Source: Bifidobacterium oedipodis
Lineage (GTDB): Bacteria > Actinomycetota > Actinomycetes > Actinomycetales > Bifidobacteriaceae
Direction: 5' to 3'
Assembly: GCF_012932425.1 (NCBI RefSeq)
Contig: NZ_JAAIII010000004.1
Location: forward strand, 186,001-250,000
DNA length: 64,000 nucleotides
Under the pieces are notes generated by a model, which had not been told where the DNA came from, did not search any database, and was given only the letters and a program-made list of their open reading frames with translations. Below, piece by piece: positions 54,206 through 63,687 of the stretch. A program made the translations under genes and the position numbers. Position 1 is the first letter of the stretch, and every line of letters starts with the position of its first letter.

Positions 54206-55108
54206 TCACTGAGCTTCATTCCCGGACTTGTTTGTCACGTAGTCTTTGACAGCAGAAAGGAAATGCTCGGCAGTTTTAGTGAAACGTCGCCCCGGCTTCC
54301 AAGCCATGACCATTTTCGCCGGCAGGTTCGGGCTCAGCGGACGGAACACGATATCGGAGTCCTTCGGCAATCCCACAATCCCATCGAGGCACAGCGCGTA
54401 GCCAAGTCCTTCGGAGACCATCAACGCCGCGTTGTTAACGAGGTTGTAGGTACCGACAACATGCAGTTCGCGTTCGTCCGCGCCAACCCATCGCATCAGA
54501 CAATCATCGAAGCGCGTTTGCCTGGAGATGATCAACGGAAGTGGTTTTACATCGTCGGCGGTAACGGCATCCTTGCGCGCCAGCTCGCAGTCGCGCGGCA
54601 TGAGCACGCCCCAGCGGTCTTCTACGGGCAGCCGGCAGGTGGCGTATTTCGACATATCATACGGTTCGAACAGAAGCGCAAAATCCAATAGTCCGGAGTC
54701 GAGTCGCGGGATCAGATCCTCGGCGTCGCCGCTGTAGATATGGAATTTCGTCTGTGGACACAGTCGTTGCAGATTACGCGCCGCGCGCAGAATAATGCGC
54801 ATCGAATCGCTTTCCGCAGCACCGATGTACACCGGCCCGGCCACCGGCTGATCCCATGACGTAACCTCCAGTTCGGTGCGCTCCGCCAGCGCAATAATCT
54901 CTTCGGCACGTTCCCGCACGAATTCTCCGGCCGGCGTCAACGTGACATAACGACTACCACGTTCGAATAGCTGCACACCAAGTTTGTCCTCAAGTTCATG
55001 CATCTGCCGCGACAACGCAGGCTGTGATATGGCGAGATATTCGGCGGCCGCTGTGATGTTCCGCTCTTCAGCAACCGCAAGAAAGTAACGCAACTGCCGC
55101 AAATCCAT
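54206..55108 (-). CDS. LysR family regulator
   Basis: A 300-residue LTTR. The helix-turn-helix is MDLRQLRYFLAVAEERNITAAAEYLAISQPALSRQMHELE, followed by an effector domain with WGVLMPRDCELARKD. AAGGAGGAG precedes the ATG at 55108. It is divergent from the OYE-family gene, the standard layout for LTTR control of that operon. The spacer near 55145-55195 is AT-rich and contains ATCCATAAG/GGATTATGGAT-type half-sites around T-N11-A patterns. Confidence 0.92.
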   Translation of the reverse strand: MDLRQLRYFLAVAEERNITAAAEYLAISQPALSRQMHELEDKLGVQLFERGSRYVTLTPAGEFVRERAEEIIALAERTELEVTSWDQPVAGPVYIGAAESDSMRIILRAARNLQRLCPQTKFHIYSGDAEDLIPRLDSGLLDFALLFEPYDMSKYATCRLPVEDRWGVLMPRDCELARKDAVTADDVKPLPLIISRQTRFDDCLMRWVGADERELHVVGTYNLVNNAALMVSEGLGYALCLDGIVGLPKDSDIVFRPLSPNLPAKMVMAWKPGRRFTKTAEHFLSAVKDYVTNKSGNEAQ

Positions 55109-55144
55109 GACGCTCCTCCTTGTCAAGCAAAACACTCGACCATA

Positions 55145-55195
55145 ATCCATAAGTTTTTGTTATAGACACCAGTATTTCAAAACATTGGATTATGG
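55145..55195. promoter_or_regulatory. Candidate LysR-binding region
   Basis: ATAATCCATAAG (55142-55153) and TTGGATTATGGAT (55184-55196) form a spaced inverted repeat (ATCCATAA-type arms about 30 bases apart) in the AT-rich spacer between the divergent LysR and OYE genes. LTTRs usually bind such paired sites. Confidence 0.5.
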
Positions 55196-55296
55196 ATTTG
55201 TTGTGCTTCAGAATATCAGACATCCCCACACGGGACAACCGACCAACACGACAATCAACGGGACCGCACCCGCTCATTACAAGGAGAAAACCACCT

Positions 55297-56394
55297 ATGG
55301 GCAACACCACCGCGAAACTGTTCGAACCGATGACACTGCGCGGACTGACTATACGCAACCGCATCTGGATGCCGGCCATGGACACCTATTCCGCCGACAA
55401 GCTCACCGGCATGCCGAATCAGTTCCATCAGCAGCATTATGTGTCGCGCGCGTACGGCGGGTTCGGCATGATCGTCACCGAGGCGACCGCCGTTTCCAAG
55501 GACGGCCTGATCTCCCCGCATGACGTGGGTCTGTGGACCGAGGAACAGGCGCAGGCTTGGACCGCCGTGACGGATGGCGTGCATCAGGCGGGTGGTGCGA
55601 TCGCCGTGCAGCTCGACCATTCAGGACGCAAGGGCTCCACCGGATCATTCCGCGACGGATATCTCGATCAGAGCGTGCCGGTTGCGGACGGCGGCTGGCA
55701 GACCGTGGCCCCCAGTCCGATCGCCTTCGGCCATTACGCCCAGCCGCGCGAACTGACCGTCGACGAGATCCATACCATCGTGCGCGATTTCGGCAAATCC
55801 GCCGCACTGGCAGTCAAAGCCGGCTTCGATGCGATTCAACTGCATGGTGCCCACGGCTATCTCATCTCGCAGTTCCTCGACCCGTTGAGCAACCGCCGCA
55901 CCGACGAATACGGTGGCAGTTTGGAGAACCGCCAGCGCTTTCTCGTGGAACTCGTCGACGAAGTACGCGCGGCGATTCCCGACACCATGCCGCTGATCGT
56001 GCGTATCTCCGCCACGGATTGGGCCGAAAACGGCTGGGATCTCGAACAGACCGTCGACACGGCCCGTGTGATGAAAGAACACGGCGTCGATTTGATGGAT
56101 GTCTCCACCGGCGGCATTGTCTCCGACGTTACCATTCCGGCAAAGCCCGGATATCAGGTGTCATTCGCCGCTGCGGTACGCGAACAGGCCGGCATCCCGA
56201 CCACGGCCGTAGGTCTGATCCTCGAGACAAAGCAGGCCGAGACAATTCTCGAAAACGGCGAAGCCGATGCCATCGAAGTCGGACGCCTGTCACTGCGCGA
56301 CCCGTATTGGCCGCTGCGCGCCGCACACGAGCTGGGGATTCCCGCCGATCAGGCACCCTATCAGCCGCAATACGCGGCAGGAGCATACCGCTGA
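55297..56394 (+). CDS. Old Yellow Enzyme family NADH:flavin oxidoreductase
   Basis: A 365-residue FMN enzyme of the YqjM-like class. Landmarks are [27 protein letters not shown], the substrate-anion pair in [29 protein letters not shown], and the phosphate loop at EADAIEVGR. The redox-tuning Cys of YqjM is replaced (WMPAMD), so its potential may differ. OYEs reduce activated C=C bonds of enones, nitro compounds and plant-derived acids. AAGGAG precedes the ATG. Its stop overlaps the acetyltransferase start (ATGA). Confidence 0.93.
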   Translation: MGNTTAKLFEPMTLRGLTIRNRIWMPAMDTYSADKLTGMPNQFHQQHYVSRAYGGFGMIVTEATAVSKDGLISPHDVGLWTEEQAQAWTAVTDGVHQAGGAIAVQLDHSGRKGSTGSFRDGYLDQSVPVADGGWQTVAPSPIAFGHYAQPRELTVDEIHTIVRDFGKSAALAVKAGFDAIQLHGAHGYLISQFLDPLSNRRTDEYGGSLENRQRFLVELVDEVRAAIPDTMPLIVRISATDWAENGWDLEQTVDTARVMKEHGVDLMDVSTGGIVSDVTIPAKPGYQVSFAAAVREQAGIPTTAVGLILETKQAETILENGEADAIEVGRLSLRDPYWPLRAAHELGIPADQAPYQPQYAAGAYR

Positions 56395-57161
56395 TGAGTA
56401 CGACAACGACAGCAAAATCCTCCAACACCACTATCAGTATCAACCATTCCGGTGACCCCGACACATCCGATACCGTCAACGTCTCCGAGACAATCAATGC
56501 TTCCGAGGCGACCGGCATCACCTTAAACGACATCCTGCGCAGCCTGCATGACGACGCGGCACCGACCCCACAACGGGAGGCAGCAATCATGGACGTCTGT
56601 CAGGAGAGCATGCGTCTGGCGTCGCTGCTTAACACGGCATACCACTCCCCTGATGAGATCCGCAGTATCATGCAGCAGCTCACCGGCAAGCCAATAGATC
56701 CGTCCTTCCGTATGTTTCCGCCATTCCAAGCCGATTTCGGCAAAAACATCACCATCGGCAAAAACGTGTTCATTAACTCGGGCTGCCGGTTCCAAGATCA
56801 GGGCGGCATCGACATCGGCGACGGCACCCTGATCGGGCACAACGTCGTGCTGGCGACAATCAACCACGATCTGTCGCCGGACAACGACCGTCGCAACCAT
56901 TACGCGCCGATCACCATCAAAGACCACGTGTGGATCGGCTCCAACGCGACCATTCTGCCCGGAGTCACCATCGGCTCCTGGTCGGTGGTCGCAGCCGGCG
57001 CGGTCGTCACACACGATGTGCCACCGTTCACCGTCGTGGGCGGCGTGCCAGCCCACACGCTTCACACCATCGACCCACACGAACACAAAGGGCAACATAC
57101 AACAACCCATCGTTCGCCGAATCCGCCGAAGCCCCACACCGACATCAATAGCCACGCCTGA
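56394..57161 (+). CDS. Hexapeptide-repeat sugar O-acetyltransferase (Maa/LacA-like)
   Basis: A 255-residue protein. It has a Ser/Thr/Asp N-terminal extension of about 40 residues, a helical cap ([20 protein letters not shown]), and then the left-handed beta-helix with [42 protein letters not shown] and [17 protein letters not shown]. The motif His is in INHD. Relatives acetylate maltose, galactosides or other sugars using acetyl-CoA. The His/Pro-rich tail is not typical. It is translationally coupled to the OYE gene and 23 bases upstream of the GH3 gene. Confidence 0.9.
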   Translation: MSTTTTAKSSNTTISINHSGDPDTSDTVNVSETINASEATGITLNDILRSLHDDAAPTPQREAAIMDVCQESMRLASLLNTAYHSPDEIRSIMQQLTGKPIDPSFRMFPPFQADFGKNITIGKNVFINSGCRFQDQGGIDIGDGTLIGHNVVLATINHDLSPDNDRRNHYAPITIKDHVWIGSNATILPGVTIGSWSVVAAGAVVTHDVPPFTVVGGVPAHTLHTIDPHEHKGQHTTTHRSPNPPKPHTDINSHA

Positions 57162-57184
57162 ACAACCGGAAAGTAAAGAACATC

Positions 57185-60109
57185 ATGCTGGAAATCAACA
57201 TGGATGACGTCATCGCGACCATCCGATCCGTACAGCCGCAACTCATCGTCGTCATCGCAGCACTGCTGGTAGCGCTTGTGGCAACCATCGCGGTCAACCG
57301 CACAACCGTTGCCGATCAGGGCACACGGAAACTCACTCATGCGACTGTATGGGTGGTCGCAGTCACGGCGGTGATCGTCGCGGTCAATCTAATGCTCACC
57401 GGACCGCTCAGCTCCATGATCACCATGGCGACGGGCACACGCTACGAGCTTTCGCAAAAGACCATCGAAACCACCAATGATCTTGCGGTCGATATCGAAC
57501 GCGAGGGCATCACACTGTTGCAGAACAACGACAATATGCTGCCGTTGGCTGACACGGATGCGATCAACGTGTTCGGATGGGCCTCGACGAATCCCGTGTA
57601 CGGTGGTACCGGTTCCGGAGCATTGTCCGATGCCTACGACACCACGTCGCTGCTGGACGGACTGCATATGAGCGGGTTCAAGACCAACGACAGATTGACC
57701 GACTTCTACACCGATTACGCAACGACCAGAGGTGATGACACGATCACCAGCACCGACTGGACGCTGCCGGAGCCGCCGGCCTCCGACTACTCCGACGATC
57801 TGATCTCCGATGCACAAGACTTCTCCGACACAGCGATGGTCGTGATCAGCCGTGTGGGCGGCGAAGGCTCGGATCTGCCCGACGACATGAACGCCACCGA
57901 TCACACCTTCGACGATGATTCCAACAACCCGAAGGCCGCGACGTACACCGATAATTCCACGGAGTACAAGGATTTTCCCGAGGGCTCGCATTATCTGGAG
58001 CTCAGCCAGTCGGAACGCGACATGATCGATCTGGTCACCGCGCATTTCGATGATGTGGTGTTGGCATACAACGGCGCGAACACCTTCGAGCTGGGTTTTG
58101 TGGAGCAATACCCGCAGATCAAGTCCGTGTTGTGGGCGCCCCATCCGGGTCAGGCCGGTTTCGCGGCGCTCGGCGAAGTGCTGCGCGGCACAACCAATCC
58201 GTCCGGCAAAACCGCCGATACCTTCGTACGCGATCTGACACAAACCCCCTCCTATGAGAACTTCGGCGACTTTCCCTATGACAACGTCAGTGAATTCACC
58301 GTCGATACCACCCGTGGCAAGCGCACGCCGGCGTTCGTGAACTACGTCGAAGGCATCTACGTCGGCTATCGCTTCTATGAAACGGCCGCCGAGGAAGGTG
58401 CCATTGACTACAACGCGACCGTGCAGTATCCGTTCGGCTATGGTCTGAGCTACACCACCTTCAACCAGAACATGGGAGAGGTAACCTACGACGAGGAGAC
58501 CGGCACGATCGGCTTCGACGTGACGGTGACCAACACCGGCGAAGTCACAGGCAAGGACGTCATCGAGGCGTATGTCAACCCGCCCTACACCGACGGAGAC
58601 ATCGAGAAGGCGAGCGCCAATCTAGTCGCGTTCGAGAAAACCGACGAAATCAAGCCGGGAGCATCGCAGACCGTGCATATCGAATTCGATGATGACGACA
58701 TGGCCTCCTACGATTACCGCGACGCGAAAGCCTACGTGTTGGAAGGCGGCGACTATGGCGTCTCGATTCGCTCCGATTCCCATTCAGTCATCGACGAGCA
58801 GACGGTCGTCGTGCCGCAGACCATCGTCTACGATTCCGAAAACAACACGCATGATGGCGACCAGACGGTAGCGACCAACGTGTTCGACGAGGCGGCCGGC
58901 GATGTGACCTATCTGAGCCGTGCGAACCGTTTCGCCAACTACGATCAGGCCACCGCAGCTCCGACCGATTTCTCGATGAGTGACGATGCCAAAGCGACGT
59001 TCGTCAACTTGAGCAACTCCGATCCGTCTCAATCCGACAATCCTGACGACCAGATGCCAACGACGAACGCCGACAACGGACTGCGTCTGGTGGATCTTCG
59101 GGGCGTGGACTACGACGACAAACAATGGGATCTGCTGCTCGATCAGTTGAATTTCGACGAGATGGACGATCTGATCGCCGACGCCGGGTATCAGAATGCG
59201 GCGATCCGTTCGATCGGCAAAATCCGCCTGTCCGACGTGGATGGCCCGGCCGCGCTGAAGGACAATTTCACCGGCGTCAGCTCCATCGGTCTGCCTGCGA
59301 ACATCGTGGTGGCATGCACCTGGAATAAGAATCTTGCCCGCGCCTATGGCGAAACCATCGGCGATATGGCGCATGAAATCAATGTCTCCGGCTGGTATGC
59401 GCCTTCAGTGAACATCCACCGCTCGGCATTCGGCGGCCGTAACTTCGAGTACTTCTCGGAGGACCCGCTGCTGACAGGCGAACTTGCCGCCGAACAGGTC
59501 GTCGGCGCGAAAAGCCGCGGCGTCTACTCGTTCACCAAGCATTTCGCCTTGAACGAGCAGGAGACGAGACGCAACAGCCAACTGTGCACTTGGGCCAACG
59601 AGCAGTCGATCCGTGAAATCTATCTGAAGCCGTTCGAGACGATCGTCAAGGCCTCCGGCGATGCACAGGCTCTCATGGGTTCGTTCAACTACATCGGAAG
59701 CATCTATTCAAGCGCGCACAGCGGTCTGAACGAAACCGTGCTGCGCGACGAATGGGGGTTCAAGGGTTTCCTGGAAACGGATTACTTCTCCGGCGCGCTG
59801 TACGGATACCAGGATGCCGATCAGCTCATCCGTAACGGAACCGACGCGATGCTTGCCTCCACTGAAACAACCAATCACATCGACAGCAAGTCGGCGACTT
59901 CACTGATCGCCATGCGCCGCGCCGCCCACAACATCCTGTACACCACGGTGAACAGCTGGCGGTACGAGAACGGCGAACCGGAGCAGTCCATGCCAGTCTG
60001 GCAGATTGTTCTAGTCGGCGCAGATGCCACGCTTGGCGTGCTGCTGGCGGGGTTGGAGATTCTGGCTGTACGGCGTTTCATGAAACGTCGTCAGGCGGCA
60101 ATCCGCTGA
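57185..60109 (+). CDS. Membrane-anchored GH3 beta-glycosidase with permuted domains
   Basis: A 974-residue protein with two N-terminal helices (about 18-37 and 52-71) and one C-terminal helix (about 938-962). The GH3 sandwich domain comes first (acid/base Glu227 in GGEGSDLP), then a fibronectin-like domain (about 440-560). The catalytic barrel is last, with KHFALNEQE and nucleophile Asp866 in LETDY. This reversed order is known in some rumen GH3 enzymes. Substrates are probably beta-glucosides or beta-xylosides. The helix placement puts the enzyme at the membrane, orientation unknown. It ends an operon with the OYE and acetyltransferase genes. Confidence 0.92.
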   Translation: MLEINMDDVIATIRSVQPQLIVVIAALLVALVATIAVNRTTVADQGTRKLTHATVWVVAVTAVIVAVNLMLTGPLSSMITMATGTRYELSQKTIETTNDLAVDIEREGITLLQNNDNMLPLADTDAINVFGWASTNPVYGGTGSGALSDAYDTTSLLDGLHMSGFKTNDRLTDFYTDYATTRGDDTITSTDWTLPEPPASDYSDDLISDAQDFSDTAMVVISRVGGEGSDLPDDMNATDHTFDDDSNNPKAATYTDNSTEYKDFPEGSHYLELSQSERDMIDLVTAHFDDVVLAYNGANTFELGFVEQYPQIKSVLWAPHPGQAGFAALGEVLRGTTNPSGKTADTFVRDLTQTPSYENFGDFPYDNVSEFTVDTTRGKRTPAFVNYVEGIYVGYRFYETAAEEGAIDYNATVQYPFGYGLSYTTFNQNMGEVTYDEETGTIGFDVTVTNTGEVTGKDVIEAYVNPPYTDGDIEKASANLVAFEKTDEIKPGASQTVHIEFDDDDMASYDYRDAKAYVLEGGDYGVSIRSDSHSVIDEQTVVVPQTIVYDSENNTHDGDQTVATNVFDEAAGDVTYLSRANRFANYDQATAAPTDFSMSDDAKATFVNLSNSDPSQSDNPDDQMPTTNADNGLRLVDLRGVDYDDKQWDLLLDQLNFDEMDDLIADAGYQNAAIRSIGKIRLSDVDGPAALKDNFTGVSSIGLPANIVVACTWNKNLARAYGETIGDMAHEINVSGWYAPSVNIHRSAFGGRNFEYFSEDPLLTGELAAEQVVGAKSRGVYSFTKHFALNEQETRRNSQLCTWANEQSIREIYLKPFETIVKASGDAQALMGSFNYIGSIYSSAHSGLNETVLRDEWGFKGFLETDYFSGALYGYQDADQLIRNGTDAMLASTETTNHIDSKSATSLIAMRRAAHNILYTTVNSWRYENGEPEQSMPVWQIVLVGADATLGVLLAGLEILAVRRFMKRRQAAIR

Positions 60110-60199
60110 TCTCATCTTTGACAGATTTGCAACCGTAATCATCAATTGAAAATAACCAAACCATAAACAATCAACAACACATAACAAGGAGAATCACTC

Positions 60200-61153
60200 A
60201 TGAGCACGAATGCAACCATGCCGAAGATCGCATTGGGTGCCTGGTCTTGGGGATCAGGCGCAGCTGGCGGCGACCAGGTGTTCGGCAATCATCTCGACGA
60301 GCGCGAGCTGCGACCGGTGTTCGACGCGGCGCTGGAGCATGGCCTGAATCTGTGGGATACGGCCGCCGTATATGGCGAGGGCAGCTCGGAGCGCATCCTC
60401 GGTGACTTCGTGAAGGATGAGGATCGTGAGCGCGTGCTGCTGTCCACGAAGTTCACGCCGCAGATCGCCTCCGACTCCCCCAACGCCATGCAGGAGATGC
60501 TGGATGGCAGCAAGCAGCGCCTGCATGCTGATGTCATCGACGTGTATTGGATCCACAATCCCATGGATGTGGAACGTTGGACGCCGGATCTCATTCCATT
60601 GGCGAAAAGCGGGCAGATTCGCTCCATCGGCGTCTCGAACCACAACCTCGCCCAGATCAAGCGGGCAAACGAAATCCTCGGCGAAGCCGGTTTGAAGGTG
60701 TCGGCCGTGCAGAATCATTACAGTCTGCTACACCGCTCGTCGGAGCGCGCCGGCATCCTCGACTACTGCAAGGAGAACGGCATCACGTTCTACGCCTACA
60801 TGGTGTTGGAACAAGGCGCGTTAACCGGCAAGTATGACTCGATGCATCCATTCCCGCAGGGCTCCGGACGCGGCGATTCCTACAATCCACATCTGGCTGA
60901 AATCGAGCGACTGATCGAGGCCCTGCGCACCATCGGCAAGTGCCATGACGCGAGCCCCGCGCAGGTGGCGACCGCATGGGCCATCGCCAAGGGCACGTTG
61001 CCCATCATCGGCGTCACTAAGGTTCGCCAGGTCGAGCAGGCCGCCGCGGCAGCCCAGCTGCATTTGACCGATGACGAGGTTGCGCTGCTGGAACGTCTCG
61101 GTGACGAGACCGGCGTGCACACGCTGCGCGAATGGGAACAGGACATGGATTAG
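60200..61153 (+). CDS. Aldo/keto reductase
   Basis: A 317-residue reductase. The tetrad is Asp and Tyr in LWDTAAVYGEGSSE, Lys in LLSTKFTP and His in YWIHNPMD, all intact. The cofactor end segment is IIGVTKVRQVEQ. It belongs to the group near pyridoxal or oxo-acid reductases and the Shaker-beta-like proteins. AAGGAG precedes the ATG. It lies 90 bases after GH3 and may form part of that transcription unit; a possible TTGACA lies at 60117. The nested inverted repeat follows it. Confidence 0.93.
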   Translation: MSTNATMPKIALGAWSWGSGAAGGDQVFGNHLDERELRPVFDAALEHGLNLWDTAAVYGEGSSERILGDFVKDEDRERVLLSTKFTPQIASDSPNAMQEMLDGSKQRLHADVIDVYWIHNPMDVERWTPDLIPLAKSGQIRSIGVSNHNLAQIKRANEILGEAGLKVSAVQNHYSLLHRSSERAGILDYCKENGITFYAYMVLEQGALTGKYDSMHPFPQGSGRGDSYNPHLAEIERLIEALRTIGKCHDASPAQVATAWAIAKGTLPIIGVTKVRQVEQAAAAAQLHLTDDEVALLERLGDETGVHTLREWEQDMD

Positions 61154-61170
61154 CGCCCTTTTTCTCAGCT

Positions 61171-61362
61171 ATCTGCGTTACGGGTAGTGGATTTGAGGAA
61201 TTGCAAACATCGATCTGCATTACGGGTAGTGCCTCATCAGGCATATGTCTTCTTCAATCGTTGATATTCTGCGGAAGATACTTGGACTATATGCCAATGG
61301 GCACTACCCGTAACGCAGATCGACCTCCGCAAAAGCTCAAATCCACTACCCGTAACGCAGAT
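61171..61362. repeat. Nested double inverted repeat (four copies of a 19-base core)
   Basis: An outer perfect 27-bp inverted repeat (61171-61197 and 61336-61362) encloses an inner 23-bp one with a single mismatch (61211-61233 and 61300-61322). All four arms share TCTGC-(G/A)-TTACGGGTAGTG. It lies between the last aldo/keto reductase and the convergent fetB gene, ending 24 bases from the fetB stop. No ORF of note is inside. Confidence 0.85.
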
Positions 61363-61385
61363 ATGATGCTGAAACGGCAATATCT

Positions 61386-62174
61386 TCATGAGATCGGACG
61401 ATATTGGTCAGTGTCGGTGAAACAGGTTTTGTAGACCATCAGCATGATGAGGCTGTCGGCAAGCAAGGTTAATGCGGCAATGGCGGCAAGAATCACGAAC
61501 TGGTATTTTGCGGCGTCGAACGGATCGCCGCCGGCGATGACTTGGCCGGCCATCATGCCAGGAATCGTGACAATACCGCTCGACGCTAGCGATGCGTTGG
61601 TCGGCAGCAGCCCGAGACGAATCGACGAGACTATCGACGGGCGTGAGGCCTCCCATGCGCTCGCGCCAAGCGCCAGCAGGGTGTCGATCTCGTCACGCCG
61701 TTCCTTCATGCTTTCGTAGAATCGGCTCAGTCCGACCGCCAAAGCACTCACCGTGTTGCCCAGCAGCATGCCGGTGAGTGGCACCACCAGTTGCGGCGCA
61801 TACCACGGTTGTGGGCGAACGATGAGCTCCGTCACCAAGCCGAGCATCATGAGCATGGTGATCACCAAGCTGAGCAGCACTGGCCATGCAAGCCCTTTCG
61901 GCACGCCTTTGGCGCGCGACAGCGTGATTTGCACGCCGGCGACCAACATCACAGCCATCAGGGCAAACACCAGCCAGGGATTGTTCGCCCTGATCACGAA
62001 CCCCATGATGAAACCCATCGCGCACAATTGCAGCAGCGCCCGGCATGCCGACCACAACAACGTCCGCCCAATGCCCATGCGCATAATGCCCGATATGGCA
62101 GCCGCGGCGACCACCATCAGCATCGCCACCAGCAGGCCCAAAAAATCAATGGAGTAGGAGGTTCCGCTCATCAA
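61386..62174 (-). CDS. fetB: FetB-type metal-exporter permease
   Basis: A 262-residue membrane protein of the UPF0014/FetB family with about seven helices. Landmarks are SCRALLQLCAMGFIMGFV (here ACRALLQL), LTGMLLGNTVSALAVGLSRF and the conserved loop PGMMAGQVIAGGDPFDAAKYQFVI. FetAB exports iron and guards against oxidative stress in enterobacteria. Its start overlaps the end of the frameshifted ATPase gene by four bases, so loss of the ATPase would leave the permease without its motor. Confidence 0.9.
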   Translation of the reverse strand: MMSGTSYSIDFLGLLVAMLMVVAAAAISGIMRMGIGRTLLWSACRALLQLCAMGFIMGFVIRANNPWLVFALMAVMLVAGVQITLSRAKGVPKGLAWPVLLSLVITMLMMLGLVTELIVRPQPWYAPQLVVPLTGMLLGNTVSALAVGLSRFYESMKERRDEIDTLLALGASAWEASRPSIVSSIRLGLLPTNASLASSGIVTIPGMMAGQVIAGGDPFDAAKYQFVILAAIAALTLLADSLIMLMVYKTCFTDTDQYRPIS

Positions 62175-62949
62175 CGCACCTCCCCTGTCACCATATCGTC
62201 AACATTCTTCATGCCGTTCCTAACAGCCTCTTCCGTGATATCCGACAACACACCGCCCGCCAATCTCAAGATGCGCTTTGCTCTTCCGTCCGGTGACCGG
62301 TGACGGATACGCATTACCGCCATACCGTGTTCGGCCGCCTCGGCCAGCACGTCGGCCACAAGATTCGCATTATCGTCATCCAATCCAGCATCGACCTCAT
62401 CGGCCAGCAGAACCTTCGGCCGGGTAAGCAGAGTACGCACCAAACTGACGCGGGCCGCCTGTCCACCGGACAAATCATGCACCGGACGGGACAGCTCGAT
62501 ATCCGCGCAACCAACGGCATCCAGCAGTTCACGAATCGCACCATCAGGCAGCGCATTGTCCGCAGCGGTCGACAATCGCGACCATAGATACCCGATCCGA
62601 TTCTTTCCCAATGAAGACGATTCCCGACGTACCGACAACGTCCAGGGCAAACGGACGCTTCGGCCACACTTGAACCGATTAACGTCGCCTTCTGCGGCAG
62701 ATAGGCCACATGGCAACGCCATTGTTGCGGGCCGTATTCCCGTGCGGAATGTCCTTCCAACAAGAGCTCGCCGTCGGCATGCGGGTTCAGCCAGGCCAGA
62801 GCTGTCAGTAAACTGCTTTTCCCTGCACCTGAGGGCCCTACCAGATCGACGATTTCACCTTGTCCAAGCGAGAACGAAAGCCCCTGAAACACGGACACTT
62901 CACCATGAGCCGACGGCATTCTGCACGACATATTCTGAGCACACAGCAT
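62171..62949 (-). pseudogene. fetA: FetA-type ABC ATPase gene with frameshift
   Basis: The first frame holds Walker A GPSGAGKSS, VAYLPQKATLIGSSVAE; the second frame resumes with VRLPWTLSVRRE and holds the signature LSGGQAARVSLVRTLL and Walker B KVLLADEVDAGLD. The break is at about 62657, where one missing base changes frame; adding one base joins the two perfectly. The Walker B Glu and Asp are intact, so the damage is recent, a read error or programmed. The start (ATG at 62949 or GTG at 62979) is uncertain. It is followed by fetB with a four-base overlap. Confidence 0.85.
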
Positions 62950-63197
62950 CTCTTGCACAAGCCGCACGATATGTCGCACGACAAAACATCGAACACCCAG
63001 CGTTTCTTAGCTTATTCTTAGCAACATCTTCCCCAAATAAAGATGTTCTCCGTCTCATATGCAACTTACGGCAGCACAGCAAATGCTCCCGTAACCGAAT
63101 AAGCACGAATAACCCGGCATCCACGAATACCAAACCTTATAATGGGCACAAGGGCGGCACGGAAGCCGTTCATACGTTCATAACTCAAGGAGGTTTT

Positions 63198-63563
63198 ATG
63201 ATCAATCATCTGACTATCAAGGTGAAGGATTTCGAGCGCGAGACGGCGTTCTATGAGGCGGCTCTTGCCCCGCTGGGATACACGAAGGGTGTGGCGTTCC
63301 CGGGTGTGCAGCAGTTTGCGCACGCGGACGGATCCAGCGTGTTCGTGTCGACCGTGGCTGCTGACGCGGTCATCGCGCCCATGCATGTGGCGTTCGACGC
63401 ACCAGACACCGATGCGGTCGCGGCGTTCCACGCGGTGGGTATTGCCAACGGTGGTACCGACAATGGCGAACCCGGCCCGCGCCCGCATTACGGTCCGAAC
63501 TACTATGCGGCCTTCGTGCATGATCCGGAAGGCAACAACATCGAAGCCGTCATCAATTCCTGA
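63198..63563 (+). CDS. VOC (glyoxalase/dioxygenase) family protein
   Basis: A 121-residue protein with the vicinal-oxygen-chelate fold. It begins MINHLTIKVKDFERETAFYEAALAPLGYTK, with a metal His near the start, and ends AAFVHDPEGNNIEAVIN, supplying another His and Glu. Members act on methylglyoxal-type substrates, fosfomycin or aromatic rings. A near-perfect ribosome site (AAGGAGG) precedes the ATG. It stands alone, divergent from the FetAB genes. Confidence 0.92.
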   Translation: MINHLTIKVKDFERETAFYEAALAPLGYTKGVAFPGVQQFAHADGSSVFVSTVAADAVIAPMHVAFDAPDTDAVAAFHAVGIANGGTDNGEPGPRPHYGPNYYAAFVHDPEGNNIEAVINS

Positions 63564-63687
63564 CCACAGCACACATCACATTGAGCTCATCAATGTAGAT
63601 GACTTCAATGTCATCATATCCGCCAGCCTGCATGCACGAAAAACGCCTGATAAGCAGCCGCACAAGCTGGCGGATAGATTATCCTCT

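Noticed and set aside
55533-56393. Upstream extension of the acetyltransferase frame across the OYE gene
   Set aside because: The extension is Arg-rich and antithetical in codon use to the OYE gene; the real start is the ATG overlapping the OYE stop.
61171-61362. The four-arm repeat as a CRISPR array
   Set aside because: The copies alternate in orientation, spacers differ in length (14, 66 and 13 bases) and no cas genes are present.
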